NCBI GenBank assembly: GCA_016176405.1
Contig: JACOXG010000001.1
Location: 1 to 48,249, forward strand
Direction of reading: 5' to 3'
Source: Candidatus Daviesbacteria bacterium
Lineage (GTDB): Bacteria > Patescibacteriota > Microgenomatia > Daviesbacterales > UBA10151
DNA: 48,249 bases
Shown: one piece after another, positions 30,012 through 39,200 of the stretch
How positions within the stretch are numbered: position 1 is the stretch's first letter
Layout of the letters: each line of letters opens with the position of its first letter
Program-made: the position numbers and the translations under genes
The notes under the pieces: model-generated
What the model saw: the letters and a program-made list of their open reading frames with translations, nothing else
What the model was told of the DNA's origin: nothing
Database searches by the model: none

Positions 30012-32315
30012 ATGAGTAAAGTTGTTGTTAAAGAAATGGATTTGAATGGTCGCAAGCTAAAGCTTGAGACTGGTAAGTTGGCTTTGCAAGCCAACTCCTC
30101 TGTAGTGGCTTCATGGGGAGAAACAGTTATTTTGGCAACTGTGGCCACCCAACCTTTAGAGGAAGATATTGGCTATTTTCCTTTATCTGTGGAATATGTA
30201 GAAAAACACTATGCTGGAGGCAGGATTTCCTCATCTCGCTTTATCAAAAGAGAAACTAAACCCACTGATGAGGCTGTTCTAACCGGTAGATTGATCGACC
30301 GTTCTATCCGTCCCCTTTTTCCCAAAGAATTTAAAGATGAAGTCCAGGTAATTTTGACTGTTTTATCTGTTGATCAAGACAATGATCCGGATATTGTGGG
30401 TTTAATTGGAGCCTCTGCAGCCTTAAGTATCTCTTCAGTGCCTTGGGGCGGACCAATTGCCGCCATCAGAATAGGTGAGCGGGATGGGAATTTAGTGATT
30501 GATCCAACCATGGAGGAGATGGAACATCTCAATATGGATCTGGTGGTTGCTTCTACCAAAGATAAGGTGGTGATGATAGAGGCGCAGGCTAACCAGATTA
30601 GTGACGGAGTGGTTTTGGAAGGAATTAAGAAAGCGCATACTCATGTCAAAGAGATTATTGATTTAATAGAGGAATTTGCCAAAGAGGCAGGTCAGGAAAA
30701 ACAAACTATCTCTCATTTGGAGGAGGAGATTGAAGAAGCCTTAATTGTTGAAGTGACTAAATTAACCAAAGAAAGAATTGAGAAAGCACTTTTTGATACC
30801 GAACATCCCTGGCATGAAGCAACTGGGGATTTGATCAAAAGAGAACTGGCTATTCAATATGCTGAAACTTTGACACCCACCATTATTGCCGGCATTTTTG
30901 ATAAAGTAGCCAAAGAAATTGTTCACGAGACTGTTTTGAAAAAGGATAAAAGGGTAGATGGAAGGAATATGGATGAAATCAGACCAATCAATATGGAAGT
31001 GGGAGTTTTACCAAGAACTCACGGATCTGCTTTATTTCAAAGAGGCGATACCCAAATTTTATCTGTGGCCACCCTGGGTGCTCCGTCCTTACAGCAAACT
31101 TTGGAGGGCATGGAGGGAGAAAGACAAAAGCGCTTTATGCACCATTACAATATGAGTATTAATCCTTTTTCAGTGGGTGAGGTGAAAAGACTGGGTCCTC
31201 CTAATAGACGAGATATTGGCCATGGCGCTTTGGTGGAAAAATCACTATCAGCAGTCATTCCTTCAGAGGATAAATTTCCTTATGCCATCAGAGTGGTATC
31301 TGAAGTTTTGGCAGCCAATGCTTCAACTTCAATGGCCGCTGTTTGCGGCACAACCTTGGCTTTACTTAATGGGGGTGTGCCTTTAGTAGAACCGGTGGCA
31401 GGTATTGCTTTAGGTCTATTCTCTGATGATAAAAAATTCCAAGTGGTGACTGATATGAGGGCTGTTGAGGATTTTTATGGAGAAATGGATTTTAAAGTGG
31501 CCGGCACTAAAGGGGGCATCACCGCAATTCAAATGGATACTAAATTAGCAGGCTTAAGTTTTGAAATTATTGAACAAGCTTTGAAGATGGGTAAGGAGGC
31601 CAGACTGACCATTTTGGAGCAAATGAATAAAGTAATTCCAGCAGCCGGTCCCCTCTCGCCTCATGCACCCAGAGTGGAAATTTTACATATTAAACCAGAA
31701 GAAATTGGTCTTTTGATTGGGCCAGGCGGTAAAAATATTAATGGCATCATTTCTAAAACTGGTGCTCAGATTGATATTGAGGATGATGGTACAGTGATGA
31801 TTTCTGGAACTAATTTTGAGGGAGTGGATAAGGCAATTGAGGCAGTGGAGGGTATGTTTAAGAGTGTCAATGTGGGGGATATATTGGAGGGTAAAGTGGT
31901 CAGGTTAGCCCCTTTTGGAGCATTTGTGGAAATTGCTCCGGGCAAGGATGGACTAGTCCACATATCTCAGATGGCCCCAGGTCATGTTGAGCGAGCAGAA
32001 GATATAGTATCAGAGGGACAAGTTGTTAAGGTTAGGGTAACTGATGTTTCAGATGGAAAGGTTGGTTTATCAATGTTATTTGGAGAGGATATTAAACCAG
32101 AATCTGAAGGCAGACCAAGATCATCTGGTGGTTATAGAAATGGTGGTAGTGGATATAGTAGAGGAGGGGAAGCAGGAAGAAGACCTTTTGGGCCCAGAAG
32201 AGGATTTTCAGAGAGAAGAGGGCCTTTTGATAGAACCAGAGCCAGATTCGAAAGAAAGCCTTTTGGTAGAGGAGGGGGAAGAGATCGAGGAGGGCGTGGA
32301 GGATTTAACCGCTAA
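30012..32315 (+). CDS. pnp: polyribonucleotide nucleotidyltransferase (PNPase)
   Basis: A 767-residue 3'-5' phosphorolytic exoribonuclease. Domains: RNase PH-like 1 (about 10-145, HYAGGRISSSRFIKRETKPT), alpha linker, RNase PH-like 2 (about 320-540, MHHYNMSINPFSVGEVKRLG and RDIGHGALVEKSL), KH (EEIGLLIGPGGKNINGIISK) and S1 (GDILEGKVVRLAPFGAFVEI, DGLVHISQMAPGH). After S1 comes an Arg/Gly/Phe-rich disordered tail (about 695-767: RPRSSGGYRNGGSGYSRGG, RDRGGRGGFNR) not found in standard PNPase. It lies in rpsO-pnp-AAA+-rnj. Confidence 0.97.
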   Translation: MSKVVVKEMDLNGRKLKLETGKLALQANSSVVASWGETVILATVATQPLEEDIGYFPLSVEYVEKHYAGGRISSSRFIKRETKPTDEAVLTGRLIDRSIRPLFPKEFKDEVQVILTVLSVDQDNDPDIVGLIGASAALSISSVPWGGPIAAIRIGERDGNLVIDPTMEEMEHLNMDLVVASTKDKVVMIEAQANQISDGVVLEGIKKAHTHVKEIIDLIEEFAKEAGQEKQTISHLEEEIEEALIVEVTKLTKERIEKALFDTEHPWHEATGDLIKRELAIQYAETLTPTIIAGIFDKVAKEIVHETVLKKDKRVDGRNMDEIRPINMEVGVLPRTHGSALFQRGDTQILSVATLGAPSLQQTLEGMEGERQKRFMHHYNMSINPFSVGEVKRLGPPNRRDIGHGALVEKSLSAVIPSEDKFPYAIRVVSEVLAANASTSMAAVCGTTLALLNGGVPLVEPVAGIALGLFSDDKKFQVVTDMRAVEDFYGEMDFKVAGTKGGITAIQMDTKLAGLSFEIIEQALKMGKEARLTILEQMNKVIPAAGPLSPHAPRVEILHIKPEEIGLLIGPGGKNINGIISKTGAQIDIEDDGTVMISGTNFEGVDKAIEAVEGMFKSVNVGDILEGKVVRLAPFGAFVEIAPGKDGLVHISQMAPGHVERAEDIVSEGQVVKVRVTDVSDGKVGLSMLFGEDIKPESEGRPRSSGGYRNGGSGYSRGGEAGRRPFGPRRGFSERRGPFDRTRARFERKPFGRGGGRDRGGRGGFNR

Positions 32316-32344
32316 ATTGGTTAAGTTAAAATATATTTAACAAC

Positions 32345-33361
32345 ATGGATTCTGCCCAAGCAAAATTAGAAGAGTTAAGGGGTAAAATTTCTCAATCCAA
32401 TTTGTCTGCTGAAGTTTCCGAGAGACTGATTAATCTTTTGAAATTTCCACCCTCAGGTGTTGAATTTGAGAGATTAGTTTCATATATAGATTTTGTTTGT
32501 GCACTTCCCTTTAATAAATATTCCCAAGACATATTAGATTTAGGTCGGGCCAAGGAAATTTTAGATCGGGATCACTATGGTTTGCAATCAGTCAAAGATC
32601 GAATCTTAGAGTATTTATCTGTTTTGATACTACACAAACAAAAAGGAGGCACCTTTCATACCCCAATTTTGGCTTTTATTGGATTAGTGGGTACAGGTAA
32701 AACTACCCTGGCTTCATCAATTGCCGAAAGTTTAGGCCGACCTTTAATTAGAATTCCTTTTGGAGGTCTGGGAGAGGCAGCAACACTACGGGGACAATCC
32801 AGAGTTAAGGCAGATGCAGAACCTGGTCAAATTATCAAGGGGATTCAAAAAATTAAAGTTTCCAATCCAGTTATTCTACTTGATGAAATTGATAGAGTGG
32901 CTGAAGAAGAAAGAATTGATATCATGGGGGTTTTGGTAGAACTTTTGGACCCAGAGCAAAATCATAGCTTTTTGGATCACTATTTAGATTTTCCCTATGA
33001 TTTATCTCAAGTTTTATTTATAACAACAGCCAACAATAGCACCAATATAGCCACTGCTGTTTTGGATAGATTGGAACCGATCCAGATGCCTTCCTACTCA
33101 GATGAGGAGAAACTGGTGATTGGTAGAGATTATCTTTTACCAAAGATTTTGACAGAAACTGGCTTGGATAAAGATGCCATTAATATAGATGAGGCCATCT
33201 GGCCGCAAATTATTAGACCCTTAGGATTTGATGCAGGTATAAGATCCTTACAAAGGAATTTACAGGCCATTTGCAGAAAAATTGCCAGAAAAATGGTGGA
33301 AGGAGAGAAGGGACCATTTAAAATAGATAACCAGAATTTGGGAGAATATTTAGGAGTATGA
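32345..33361 (+). CDS. Lon-type AAA+ ATPase without substrate (LAN) and protease domains
   Basis: 338 residues covering only the central module of Lon: a helical lead-in (SYIDFVCALPFNKYSQDILD, then LDRDHYGLQSVKDRILEYLS), Walker A GLVGTGKTTLASS, the Lon-specific FGGLGEAATLRGQSR, Walker B NPVILLDEIDRV, LLDPEQNHSFLDHYLDFPYD, ITTANNSTNI (sensor 1), and the small domain with sensor 2 (GFDAGIRSLQRNLQAICRKI). It stops where the S16 protease would begin. It should be an ATP-driven unfoldase or remodeller. Its stop overlaps the RNase J start (ATGA), so both are made together. Confidence 0.88.
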   Translation: MDSAQAKLEELRGKISQSNLSAEVSERLINLLKFPPSGVEFERLVSYIDFVCALPFNKYSQDILDLGRAKEILDRDHYGLQSVKDRILEYLSVLILHKQKGGTFHTPILAFIGLVGTGKTTLASSIAESLGRPLIRIPFGGLGEAATLRGQSRVKADAEPGQIIKGIQKIKVSNPVILLDEIDRVAEEERIDIMGVLVELLDPEQNHSFLDHYLDFPYDLSQVLFITTANNSTNIATAVLDRLEPIQMPSYSDEEKLVIGRDYLLPKILTETGLDKDAINIDEAIWPQIIRPLGFDAGIRSLQRNLQAICRKIARKMVEGEKGPFKIDNQNLGEYLGV

Positions 33362-35049
33362 AAACATTTGCACCAAAATTTAATTTAAATCAAAAAGGTG
33401 GGGTACTGAAACTTATTCCTTTAGGAGGAGTGGGTGATGTGACCAAAAATATGTATGTTTATGAATATGATAATGATATTATCATTATTGATTGTGGGGT
33501 AGGTTTTCCCGATGAGGCTATGCCTGGTGTAGATTTAGTGATTCCAGATATTACCTATTTAAGAGAAAAAAGAGATAAGATTAGAGGAATTTTAATTACT
33601 CACGGGCATGAAGACCATATTGGTGGATTGCCTTTTATTTGGCCACAGTTACAAGTTCCCATCTATACCCAAAAGTTGACAGCCGGATTTATCAGGGCAA
33701 AATTTTCAGAACATAATTTGCCCAAGGATAAAATTGCGGAGGTTAAACTAGATCAGGTTTTAAACTTGGGGGTATTTAAAGTATCTTTTTATCAAGTTTC
33801 TCACTCAGTTCCAGATTCTATGGGTATAGTTTTAAAAACCCCAGTCGGAACACTCATTCACCAAGCTGATTTTAAAATAGACTGGACCCCAGTGTCTAAA
33901 CAAGTGACTGATGTGGGAGCGGTGGCCAGATTAGGTAGTGAAGGGGTATCAGTTTTGGCCATTGATTGTTTAAGGGTGGATAAGCCAGGTTTTAACAAAT
34001 CAGAAAAATCAATTGAGGATTCTTTTGAAAAAGCTGCCTTAGAAACTAAGGGTAAACTGTTGATTACCATGACCTCATCCAATGTGTCCAGGATGCAACA
34101 GGCCATTAATGTAGCTCAAAAATTAGGCAGAAAAGTGGTGGTGGTGGGTAGATCTTTTGAAAATAACTTTCAAATCGCCAGGGATTTGGGATACTTATAT
34201 GTGCCAGCGGGTTTGGTGGTTGCTCCAGATACCATCTCCTCATTTGCCTCCAGAAAACTTTTAATTCTGATTGCCGGTGCTCAGGGACAATCTGATTCAG
34301 CCTTGGCCCGGGCAGCCAATGAGGAACATAAACAGCTAAAGTTATCTGAGGGTGATAGTGTAGTTTTTTCTGCTGATCCCATTCCTTCCACTGAATCAGC
34401 CCAGAATGCCTTAATTGATTCTTTAACATCTTTAGGAGTGGATGTTTATTATTCGGCTATTACCTCTGATTTACATGTGTCTGGCCATGCAGCCTTGGAA
34501 GAGTTGAGGCTAATGATTAATCTCATCAAGCCGCGCAATTTATTGCCTATTGGTGGCACATTTAGACACATGAGGCAGTTTTCTCAAATGGTTCAAGATA
34601 TGGGATATCATAAAGAGAATGTGATCATGGCAGAAGATGGGGATATTTTAGAACTCAAGAAAGATAGTATCAAGCTGATAGGCAGAGTTGAGGTACAAAA
34701 TGTCTATGTTGATGGCTTAGGTGTAGGAGATGTAGGGCATATTGTGCTTCGGGATAGAAAAGTGATGAGCGAGGAAGGAGTGGTGGTAGTGGTGGTGCCG
34801 CTTGATCAACATGAAGGTAGAATAAGGGGAGAGATTGATCTTATCTCCAGAGGATTTGTTTTTGAGGAATTTGCCACTGAACTTTTGGATGAAGGTACAG
34901 AGGTTTTAAAAGCTGCTTTGGAAAAACACCCTCATAAAATTTCTGATTGGAGATTTTTAAGGAAAATGATTGAGGAAACATTGGAAAGGTTTTTTTACGA
35001 ACAAACCGAAAGAAGACCGTTAATTTTGCCAGTAGTGGTGGAGGTATAA
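33358..35049 (+). CDS. rnj: ribonuclease J
   Basis: A 563-residue beta-CASP metallo-beta-lactamase RNase with 5'-3' exo- and endonuclease activity in mRNA decay and rRNA maturation. Metal motifs: LITHGHEDHIGGLPFIW (HxHxDH form with Glu between), SHSVPDSMGI, IHQADFKIDW; beta-CASP: ITMTSSNVSRMQQAI, FSADPIPSTE, SDLHVSGHAALEEL, PIGGTFRHM. A C-terminal domain follows (about 450-563, YEQTERRPLILPVVVEV). Its ATG overlaps the AAA+ ATPase stop. It ends an operon pnp-AAA+-rnj that gathers the main RNA-decay enzymes. Confidence 0.96.
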   Translation: MKTFAPKFNLNQKGGVLKLIPLGGVGDVTKNMYVYEYDNDIIIIDCGVGFPDEAMPGVDLVIPDITYLREKRDKIRGILITHGHEDHIGGLPFIWPQLQVPIYTQKLTAGFIRAKFSEHNLPKDKIAEVKLDQVLNLGVFKVSFYQVSHSVPDSMGIVLKTPVGTLIHQADFKIDWTPVSKQVTDVGAVARLGSEGVSVLAIDCLRVDKPGFNKSEKSIEDSFEKAALETKGKLLITMTSSNVSRMQQAINVAQKLGRKVVVVGRSFENNFQIARDLGYLYVPAGLVVAPDTISSFASRKLLILIAGAQGQSDSALARAANEEHKQLKLSEGDSVVFSADPIPSTESAQNALIDSLTSLGVDVYYSAITSDLHVSGHAALEELRLMINLIKPRNLLPIGGTFRHMRQFSQMVQDMGYHKENVIMAEDGDILELKKDSIKLIGRVEVQNVYVDGLGVGDVGHIVLRDRKVMSEEGVVVVVVPLDQHEGRIRGEIDLISRGFVFEEFATELLDEGTEVLKAALEKHPHKISDWRFLRKMIEETLERFFYEQTERRPLILPVVVEV

Positions 35050-35058
35050 ATGTCTTTA

Positions 35059-35134
35059 GAGTACGAAACACTATTGAAACAGCGATTTCAATAGTAGTGA
35101 AGTACTCGCAAGCCTTCCAATGTAGGGAAGGCTT
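35059..35134 (+). other. nested hairpins between rnj and ftsK
   Basis: GAGTAC (35059-35064) and GTACTC (35102-35107) enclose a perfect 10-bp stem ACTATTGAAA/TTTCAATAGT (35070-35095). A second hairpin AAGCCTTCC/GGAAGGCTT (35110-35134) follows. No T-run follows, so intrinsic termination is not certain; it may end or protect the rnj mRNA. Confidence 0.5.
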
Positions 35135-35143
35135 ATAGTGTGG

Positions 35144-35149
35144 TATAAT
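35144..35149 (+). promoter_or_regulatory. -10 TATAAT of ftsK with TGG extension
   Basis: TGGTATAAT, an extended -10, ending 11 nt before ATG 35161; a leader of about 5 nt at most. Confidence 0.6.
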
Positions 35150-35160
35150 TGTCATAACGT

Positions 35161-37263
35161 ATGTCTCGAAGAAGATCTCTTTATAGAATGCCCAGATTGA
35201 AACTTAGACACAGGACCATTATTGCGGTGGCTTCTTTGATTTCTTTTATTCTGGCAGTTTTATCAATAGTGGCCTTAACATTGCAAACACCCGCACTCTC
35301 ATTTTGGAGACAATTCTTAATACAAATTTTAGGGTGGACTGCCTTTATGGCTCCAGTAATTTTTTTACTGATTGGTCTGGTTTTATCAAGAGCCAGATGG
35401 AGATTTGCTCAAACCAATGTTTTATTGGGGCTGATTTTGATTATCCTGTCTATTTTGGGGTTAACAGCCTCATTTAATGAGAATCAAGCTGGGGCAATCG
35501 GTCTCAATTTGTGGATACAACTATCTTCATTTGTCAGCGGGATTGGAGCTTTTGCTTTGCTGGTTTTAGTATTTTTGGTGGGTTTGGTAGTTTTATTTAA
35601 TACCTCCTTGTCCCAAATTTTTTCTATCTTCATGTTTGTTTCTAATTTTTTAAAAAATAGAATCTTTAAACCGATCTTTTTAAGACCGCGGACATTTGAA
35701 GCCAAACATATTCCTATTAAAGTATCTGGTTTGGAGGAGAAAGGGAGAGTTAAACCATTGCTGCCACAAAATAAGGAAAGCATCATTGCTGATGCCTTAG
35801 TACAAAATGTGGCAGGTAAGGGAGTGGTTTGGAAATATCCGCCGCTGCCACTTCTTTCAGATAAAGTGGGTTCAGCTGCCGAGCGCGGTGATGTTAAGAA
35901 AAATGCCTCAATTATTGAAAAAACTTTGGATTCCTTTGGAGTGGCAGCCAGGGTGGCTGAGGTGAATGGTGGGCCAGCAGTGACTCAATATGCTCTGGAA
36001 GTTTCAGCTGGAGTAAAAATTGCCAAAATTGCCAATTTGCAACATGATATTGCCATGGCCTTAGCCACACCCACTGGTACTGTTAGAATTGAGGCACCGA
36101 TTCCTGGTAAATCTTTGGTGGGGATTGAGGTGCCTAACAGATCTTTGGAGATAGTTGGGCTAAAACACGTTTTGGCCTCAGATGAAATGGGCAAACATAA
36201 ATCCAAACTGGCGGTGGCATTAGGACGGGATACTTCTTCAAAGGCGATGGTGGTGGATTTGGATCGGATGCCTCACGTTTTGATTGCTGGAACTACCGGT
36301 TCTGGTAAATCAGTTTTAATCAATGCTTTTATTGGGTCATTACTTTTTAGAAATTCTCCAGATGAGTTAAAGATGATTTTGATTGATCCCAAAAGGGTGG
36401 AGTTGACCAATTATAATGGTATACCTCACCTGTTAACTCCAGTAATTACAGAACCAGAAAAAATTTTATCTTCTTTGAAGTGGGCCATGGCAGAGATGGA
36501 TAGAAGATATAAACTTTTTCAATCCGTTGGGGTGAGAAATATTGCCGGTTATAATGATATGTCAGGTTTTCAGGCATTGCCTTATATTGTGATTATCATT
36601 GATGAGTTGGCAGATTTGATGATGTTTGCGCCGGTGGAGATTGAGGATGCTATAACTAGAATTGCCCAACTGGCTAGGGCAACTGGGATACATTTGGTGG
36701 TGGCCACACAAAGGCCATCTGTTGATGTAATTACTGGTTTGATTAAGGCCAATATTCCTTGCCGGATTGCTTTTAATGTTTCCTCAATGGTTGATTCCAG
36801 AGTGATTTTAGATGGGCCAGGAGCTGAGAAACTTTTAGGTCGGGGAGATATGTTATTTTTACCGCCAGATGCTTCCAAGCCAATTAGAATTCAGGGAGTA
36901 TTGGTGCAAGATCAAGAAATAAGTAATTTGATCAAATACTTAAAGGAGTTGGGTATTGCTCCCCAGTATACGGCTGAGGTGACGGAGATGCCTTTGGGTA
37001 GATGGGGTGGAAGGGGAGGTAATGGAGGAGAAAAGGATGAATTGTTTGAGGAAGCAGTCAGAACTGTTTGTCAGTACGATCGGGCCTCAGCCTCACTCTT
37101 ACAAAGAAGACTCAAGGTAGGTTATGCCAGAGCAGCCAGAATTATTGATGAGCTGGAAGCAGCTGGAATTGTGGGTCCAGGTGAAGGATCTAAGCCTCGG
37201 GATGTGTTAGTCAGAAATGCAGATGAATACTTTGCCAATCAAGCAGGAGGAGCTGAGAGCTAA
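35161..37263 (+). CDS. ftsK: DNA translocase FtsK/SpoIIIE
   Basis: 700 residues: four TM helices (within about 15-160), a short linker, the alpha domain (SIIEKTLDSFGVAARVAEVN), the RecA-like motor (Walker A IAGTTGSGKSVLINAF near 380; YIVIIIDELADLMM; RIAQLARATGIHLVVATQRP) and the C-terminal gamma winged helix (DELFEEAVRTVCQYDRASAS, LLQRRLKVGYARAARIIDEL) that reads KOPS/SRS sites. It pumps chromosomal DNA through the septum and aligns dif sites. Membrane and gamma domains are both complete. AGGAGGAGC near its end is the ribosome-binding site of the next gene. Confidence 0.97.
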   Translation: MSRRRSLYRMPRLKLRHRTIIAVASLISFILAVLSIVALTLQTPALSFWRQFLIQILGWTAFMAPVIFLLIGLVLSRARWRFAQTNVLLGLILIILSILGLTASFNENQAGAIGLNLWIQLSSFVSGIGAFALLVLVFLVGLVVLFNTSLSQIFSIFMFVSNFLKNRIFKPIFLRPRTFEAKHIPIKVSGLEEKGRVKPLLPQNKESIIADALVQNVAGKGVVWKYPPLPLLSDKVGSAAERGDVKKNASIIEKTLDSFGVAARVAEVNGGPAVTQYALEVSAGVKIAKIANLQHDIAMALATPTGTVRIEAPIPGKSLVGIEVPNRSLEIVGLKHVLASDEMGKHKSKLAVALGRDTSSKAMVVDLDRMPHVLIAGTTGSGKSVLINAFIGSLLFRNSPDELKMILIDPKRVELTNYNGIPHLLTPVITEPEKILSSLKWAMAEMDRRYKLFQSVGVRNIAGYNDMSGFQALPYIVIIIDELADLMMFAPVEIEDAITRIAQLARATGIHLVVATQRPSVDVITGLIKANIPCRIAFNVSSMVDSRVILDGPGAEKLLGRGDMLFLPPDASKPIRIQGVLVQDQEISNLIKYLKELGIAPQYTAEVTEMPLGRWGGRGGNGGEKDELFEEAVRTVCQYDRASASLLQRRLKVGYARAARIIDELEAAGIVGPGEGSKPRDVLVRNADEYFANQAGGAES

Positions 37264-37264
37264 T

Positions 37265-37651
37265 ATGTCAGGAAAAACTATTGCCACTATCTATTTTTAT
37301 GTAATTTCTGCTGCTAGTTTGGCATTAATTGTAATTGGGATATTTAATGCAATTAACTTCCTTATTAATATAACTCAATATGATAAATATCCACTAAGGT
37401 ACCCACAAGGCAGTTGTGAGGTTTATTCTTTTAAATTTGGGCCATATCCGGCAATGGATACCAGGGGAGTTCCAGCAACTCCCTCAGCTGAAGAGTTGGA
37501 GAAACAAAGACAGCTCTGTTTAGAACAAGAAGAGCAGGAAAGAAAACAACATCAAATTGATGATCTAAAAAACGCCATCACTTTCACTTTGGTGGGAATT
37601 GTTTTATTCTCTATTCATTTTCCTCTAGCAAGAAAGCAATCAAAGAGCTAA
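37265..37651 (+). CDS. two-helix membrane protein (128 aa), unknown
   Basis: Not recognised. From ATG 37265 (MSGKTIATIYFYVISAASLA): TM helix 1 (about 6-35), an outer loop with one short Cys-containing stretch (PQGSCEVYSFKFGPYPAMDT), a charged coiled segment (EELEKQRQLCLEQEEQERKQ), and TM helix 2 (about 100-122). AGGAGG precedes the ATG by about 16 nt, and the gene starts 1 nt after the ftsK stop, so it is co-translated with ftsK. A longer reading from 37217 overlaps ftsK and is less likely. Confidence 0.65.
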   Translation: MSGKTIATIYFYVISAASLALIVIGIFNAINFLINITQYDKYPLRYPQGSCEVYSFKFGPYPAMDTRGVPATPSAEELEKQRQLCLEQEEQERKQHQIDDLKNAITFTLVGIVLFSIHFPLARKQSKS

Positions 37652-37654
37652 AAT
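37649..37654 (+). promoter_or_regulatory. -10 TAAAAT of tsaC
   Basis: TAAAAT overlaps the upstream stop codon and ends 7 nt before ATG 37662. Confidence 0.45.
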
Positions 37655-37661
37655 TCTGTTC

Positions 37662-38246
37662 ATGAATTCAAAAATAGTCAATCTTTTAAAAAATGGTGGA
37701 GTTGGTGTAATGCCTACTGATACTATCTATGGAATTGTGGGGTCAGCATTGCTCCCTCAAACTGTTGAAAAAATTTATCAGTTAAGAAAAAGATCTTTGA
37801 ACAAACCGTTTATTATTTTAATCTGCAGTTTAAATGATTTGAATCATTTTAACATTAAACTGTCTGCAGCTCAAAAAAAGTTTTTAGAAAAAATCTGGCC
37901 AAATCCTTTGAGTGTAGTTTTATCATGTCAAGATGAAAATTTTAAATATCTGCATAGAGGGACAAATAGTTTAGCTTTTAGATTACCCAAAGATAAAAAA
38001 TTATTAGAACTTTTAAAAAAAGTGGGTCCTTTGGTTGCTCCATCTGCCAATATAGCAGGAGAAAAACCAGCTGCAAATATTAATGAAGCAAAAAAATATT
38101 TTTCTGATAGAGTAGATTTTTACTACGAAGTAGCAAGATCTCCTTATTTAGATAATGGTCATATCCCATCGAATGCATCTACCTTGGTTGAATTGGGAAA
38201 GGATGGTTCATACAAAATCATAAGACAAGGACAGTTCAAATTGTGA
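37662..38246 (+). CDS. tsaC: threonylcarbamoyl-AMP synthase (Sua5/YrdC/TsaC family)
   Basis: 194 residues of the YrdC fold: NGGVGVMPTDTIYGIVGSAL, KIYQLRKRSLNKPFIILICS (KxR..KP motif), WPNPLSVVLSC, NSLAFRLPKDKKLLELLKKV, GPLVAPSANIAGEKPAANIN (SAN motif) and STLVEL near the end. It makes threonylcarbamoyl-AMP from threonine, bicarbonate and ATP for t6A37 in ANN-decoding tRNAs. There is no Sua5 C-terminal domain, so it is the short TsaC type. Confidence 0.93.
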   Translation: MNSKIVNLLKNGGVGVMPTDTIYGIVGSALLPQTVEKIYQLRKRSLNKPFIILICSLNDLNHFNIKLSAAQKKFLEKIWPNPLSVVLSCQDENFKYLHRGTNSLAFRLPKDKKLLELLKKVGPLVAPSANIAGEKPAANINEAKKYFSDRVDFYYEVARSPYLDNGHIPSNASTLVELGKDGSYKIIRQGQFKL

Positions 38247-38267
38247 TAAACTTACAAAAGTTTTACC

Positions 38268-38903
38268 ATGCGTACCGTTGGACAAATTTTAAAAGAAACA
38301 CGTGAGGCAAAATTTTATACTCTTGATGAGATAGAAAAGATCACCAAAATTAGGAAAGAGTTACTGGAGGCTTTGGAGGCAGATCAATATAATAAACTAC
38401 CTCCCTCTACTTTCGTGCAAGGTTTTATCAAAAACTATGGCAAGTTTTTAGGGTTGGATCCGCATAAACTTTTGGCAATTTATAGAAGAGAATTTTCTGA
38501 TAAAAAAAATCCTCCCAGAATTTTGGAATCTTTTACCAATCCTGTAGATAAAAAGGTGTTTAAAATAACTCCAGCCAAATTTTTGGGAGCAATCATTTTA
38601 ATACTGCTTTTGACATTTTTTGCCTATCTTTGGTTTGAATATCGCTTTTTAACTGAGTCTCCTTTTCTGGTGGTGGAGCAGCCCACCAATCAACAAAGTA
38701 TAGAGAAGAAAGAAGTAGTGGTTTCAGGTAGAACAGATCCTGAGGCTAAAGTCAGTATAAATAATCAAGAGATTCATGTTGATATTTATGGTAAATTTTC
38801 TCAAGAAATCCAACTGACAGAGGGTAGTAATACTATTTTAATTACAGCTATTGGTAAAAGTGGTAAAATGACTAAAATAGAACGGGTTGTGTTTTTAAAG
38901 TAA
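38268..38903 (+). CDS. RodZ-like HTH membrane protein with extracellular Ig-like domain
   Basis: 211 residues: an N-terminal cytoplasmic HTH_25 domain as in RodZ (TVGQILKETREAKFYTLDEI, LEALEADQYNKLPPSTFVQG, FIKNYGKFLGLDPHKLLAIY), one TM helix (FLGAIILILLLTFFAYLWF, about 105-124), and an outer beta domain of bacterial Ig/glucodextranase-B type (VVVSGRTDPEAKVSINNQEI, SQEIQLTEGSNTILITAIGK). RodZ links MreB to the wall machinery; whether MreB exists here is not visible. It follows tsaC after 21 nt. Confidence 0.85.
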   Translation: MRTVGQILKETREAKFYTLDEIEKITKIRKELLEALEADQYNKLPPSTFVQGFIKNYGKFLGLDPHKLLAIYRREFSDKKNPPRILESFTNPVDKKVFKITPAKFLGAIILILLLTFFAYLWFEYRFLTESPFLVVEQPTNQQSIEKKEVVVSGRTDPEAKVSINNQEIHVDIYGKFSQEIQLTEGSNTILITAIGKSGKMTKIERVVFLK

Positions 38904-38912
38904 GGATTCTGC

Positions 38913-39191
38913 ATGGATTTTTTACAGATTGCTTTAATATTTTTAATATGTCTTTTAGCAGTATTTTTAACCATTACTGGTGTTCAGGTATTTTTTATTT
39001 TGAAGGATTTAAAACAAACCTTGGACAGAATTAATAAAGTTTTGGAGATTGGAGAGGGAATTGAAAGAGGGGTGGAAAAACCTATCCATGCTGCCTCAAA
39101 TTTGATCACATCCGGAGCAAAAGTTTTGAGTAATACCTTGAAAAGGGATACAAAACCAAAACACAAAAGATTCTACAAAAAAGTATTGTAA
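38913..39191 (+). CDS. small single-pass membrane protein (92 aa)
   Basis: An N-terminal TM helix (FLQIALIFLICLLAVFLTIT, about 3-30) is followed by an amphipathic segment (VFFILKDLKQTLDRINKVLE) and a basic tail ending RDTKPKHKRFYKKVL. The layout resembles DUF948-like proteins, but homology is not certain. It starts 9 nt after the RodZ-like gene, probably in one operon. Element R1 copy C follows directly. Confidence 0.6.
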   Translation: MDFLQIALIFLICLLAVFLTITGVQVFFILKDLKQTLDRINKVLEIGEGIERGVEKPIHAASNLITSGAKVLSNTLKRDTKPKHKRFYKKVL

Positions 39192-39200
39192 TTCCCTTCT

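Noticed and set aside
30958-32340. Plus-strand frames inside pnp (30958-31155 and 32044-32340)
   Set aside because: Shadow frames of PNPase; the second is the RG-rich tail read in another frame and has no support of its own.
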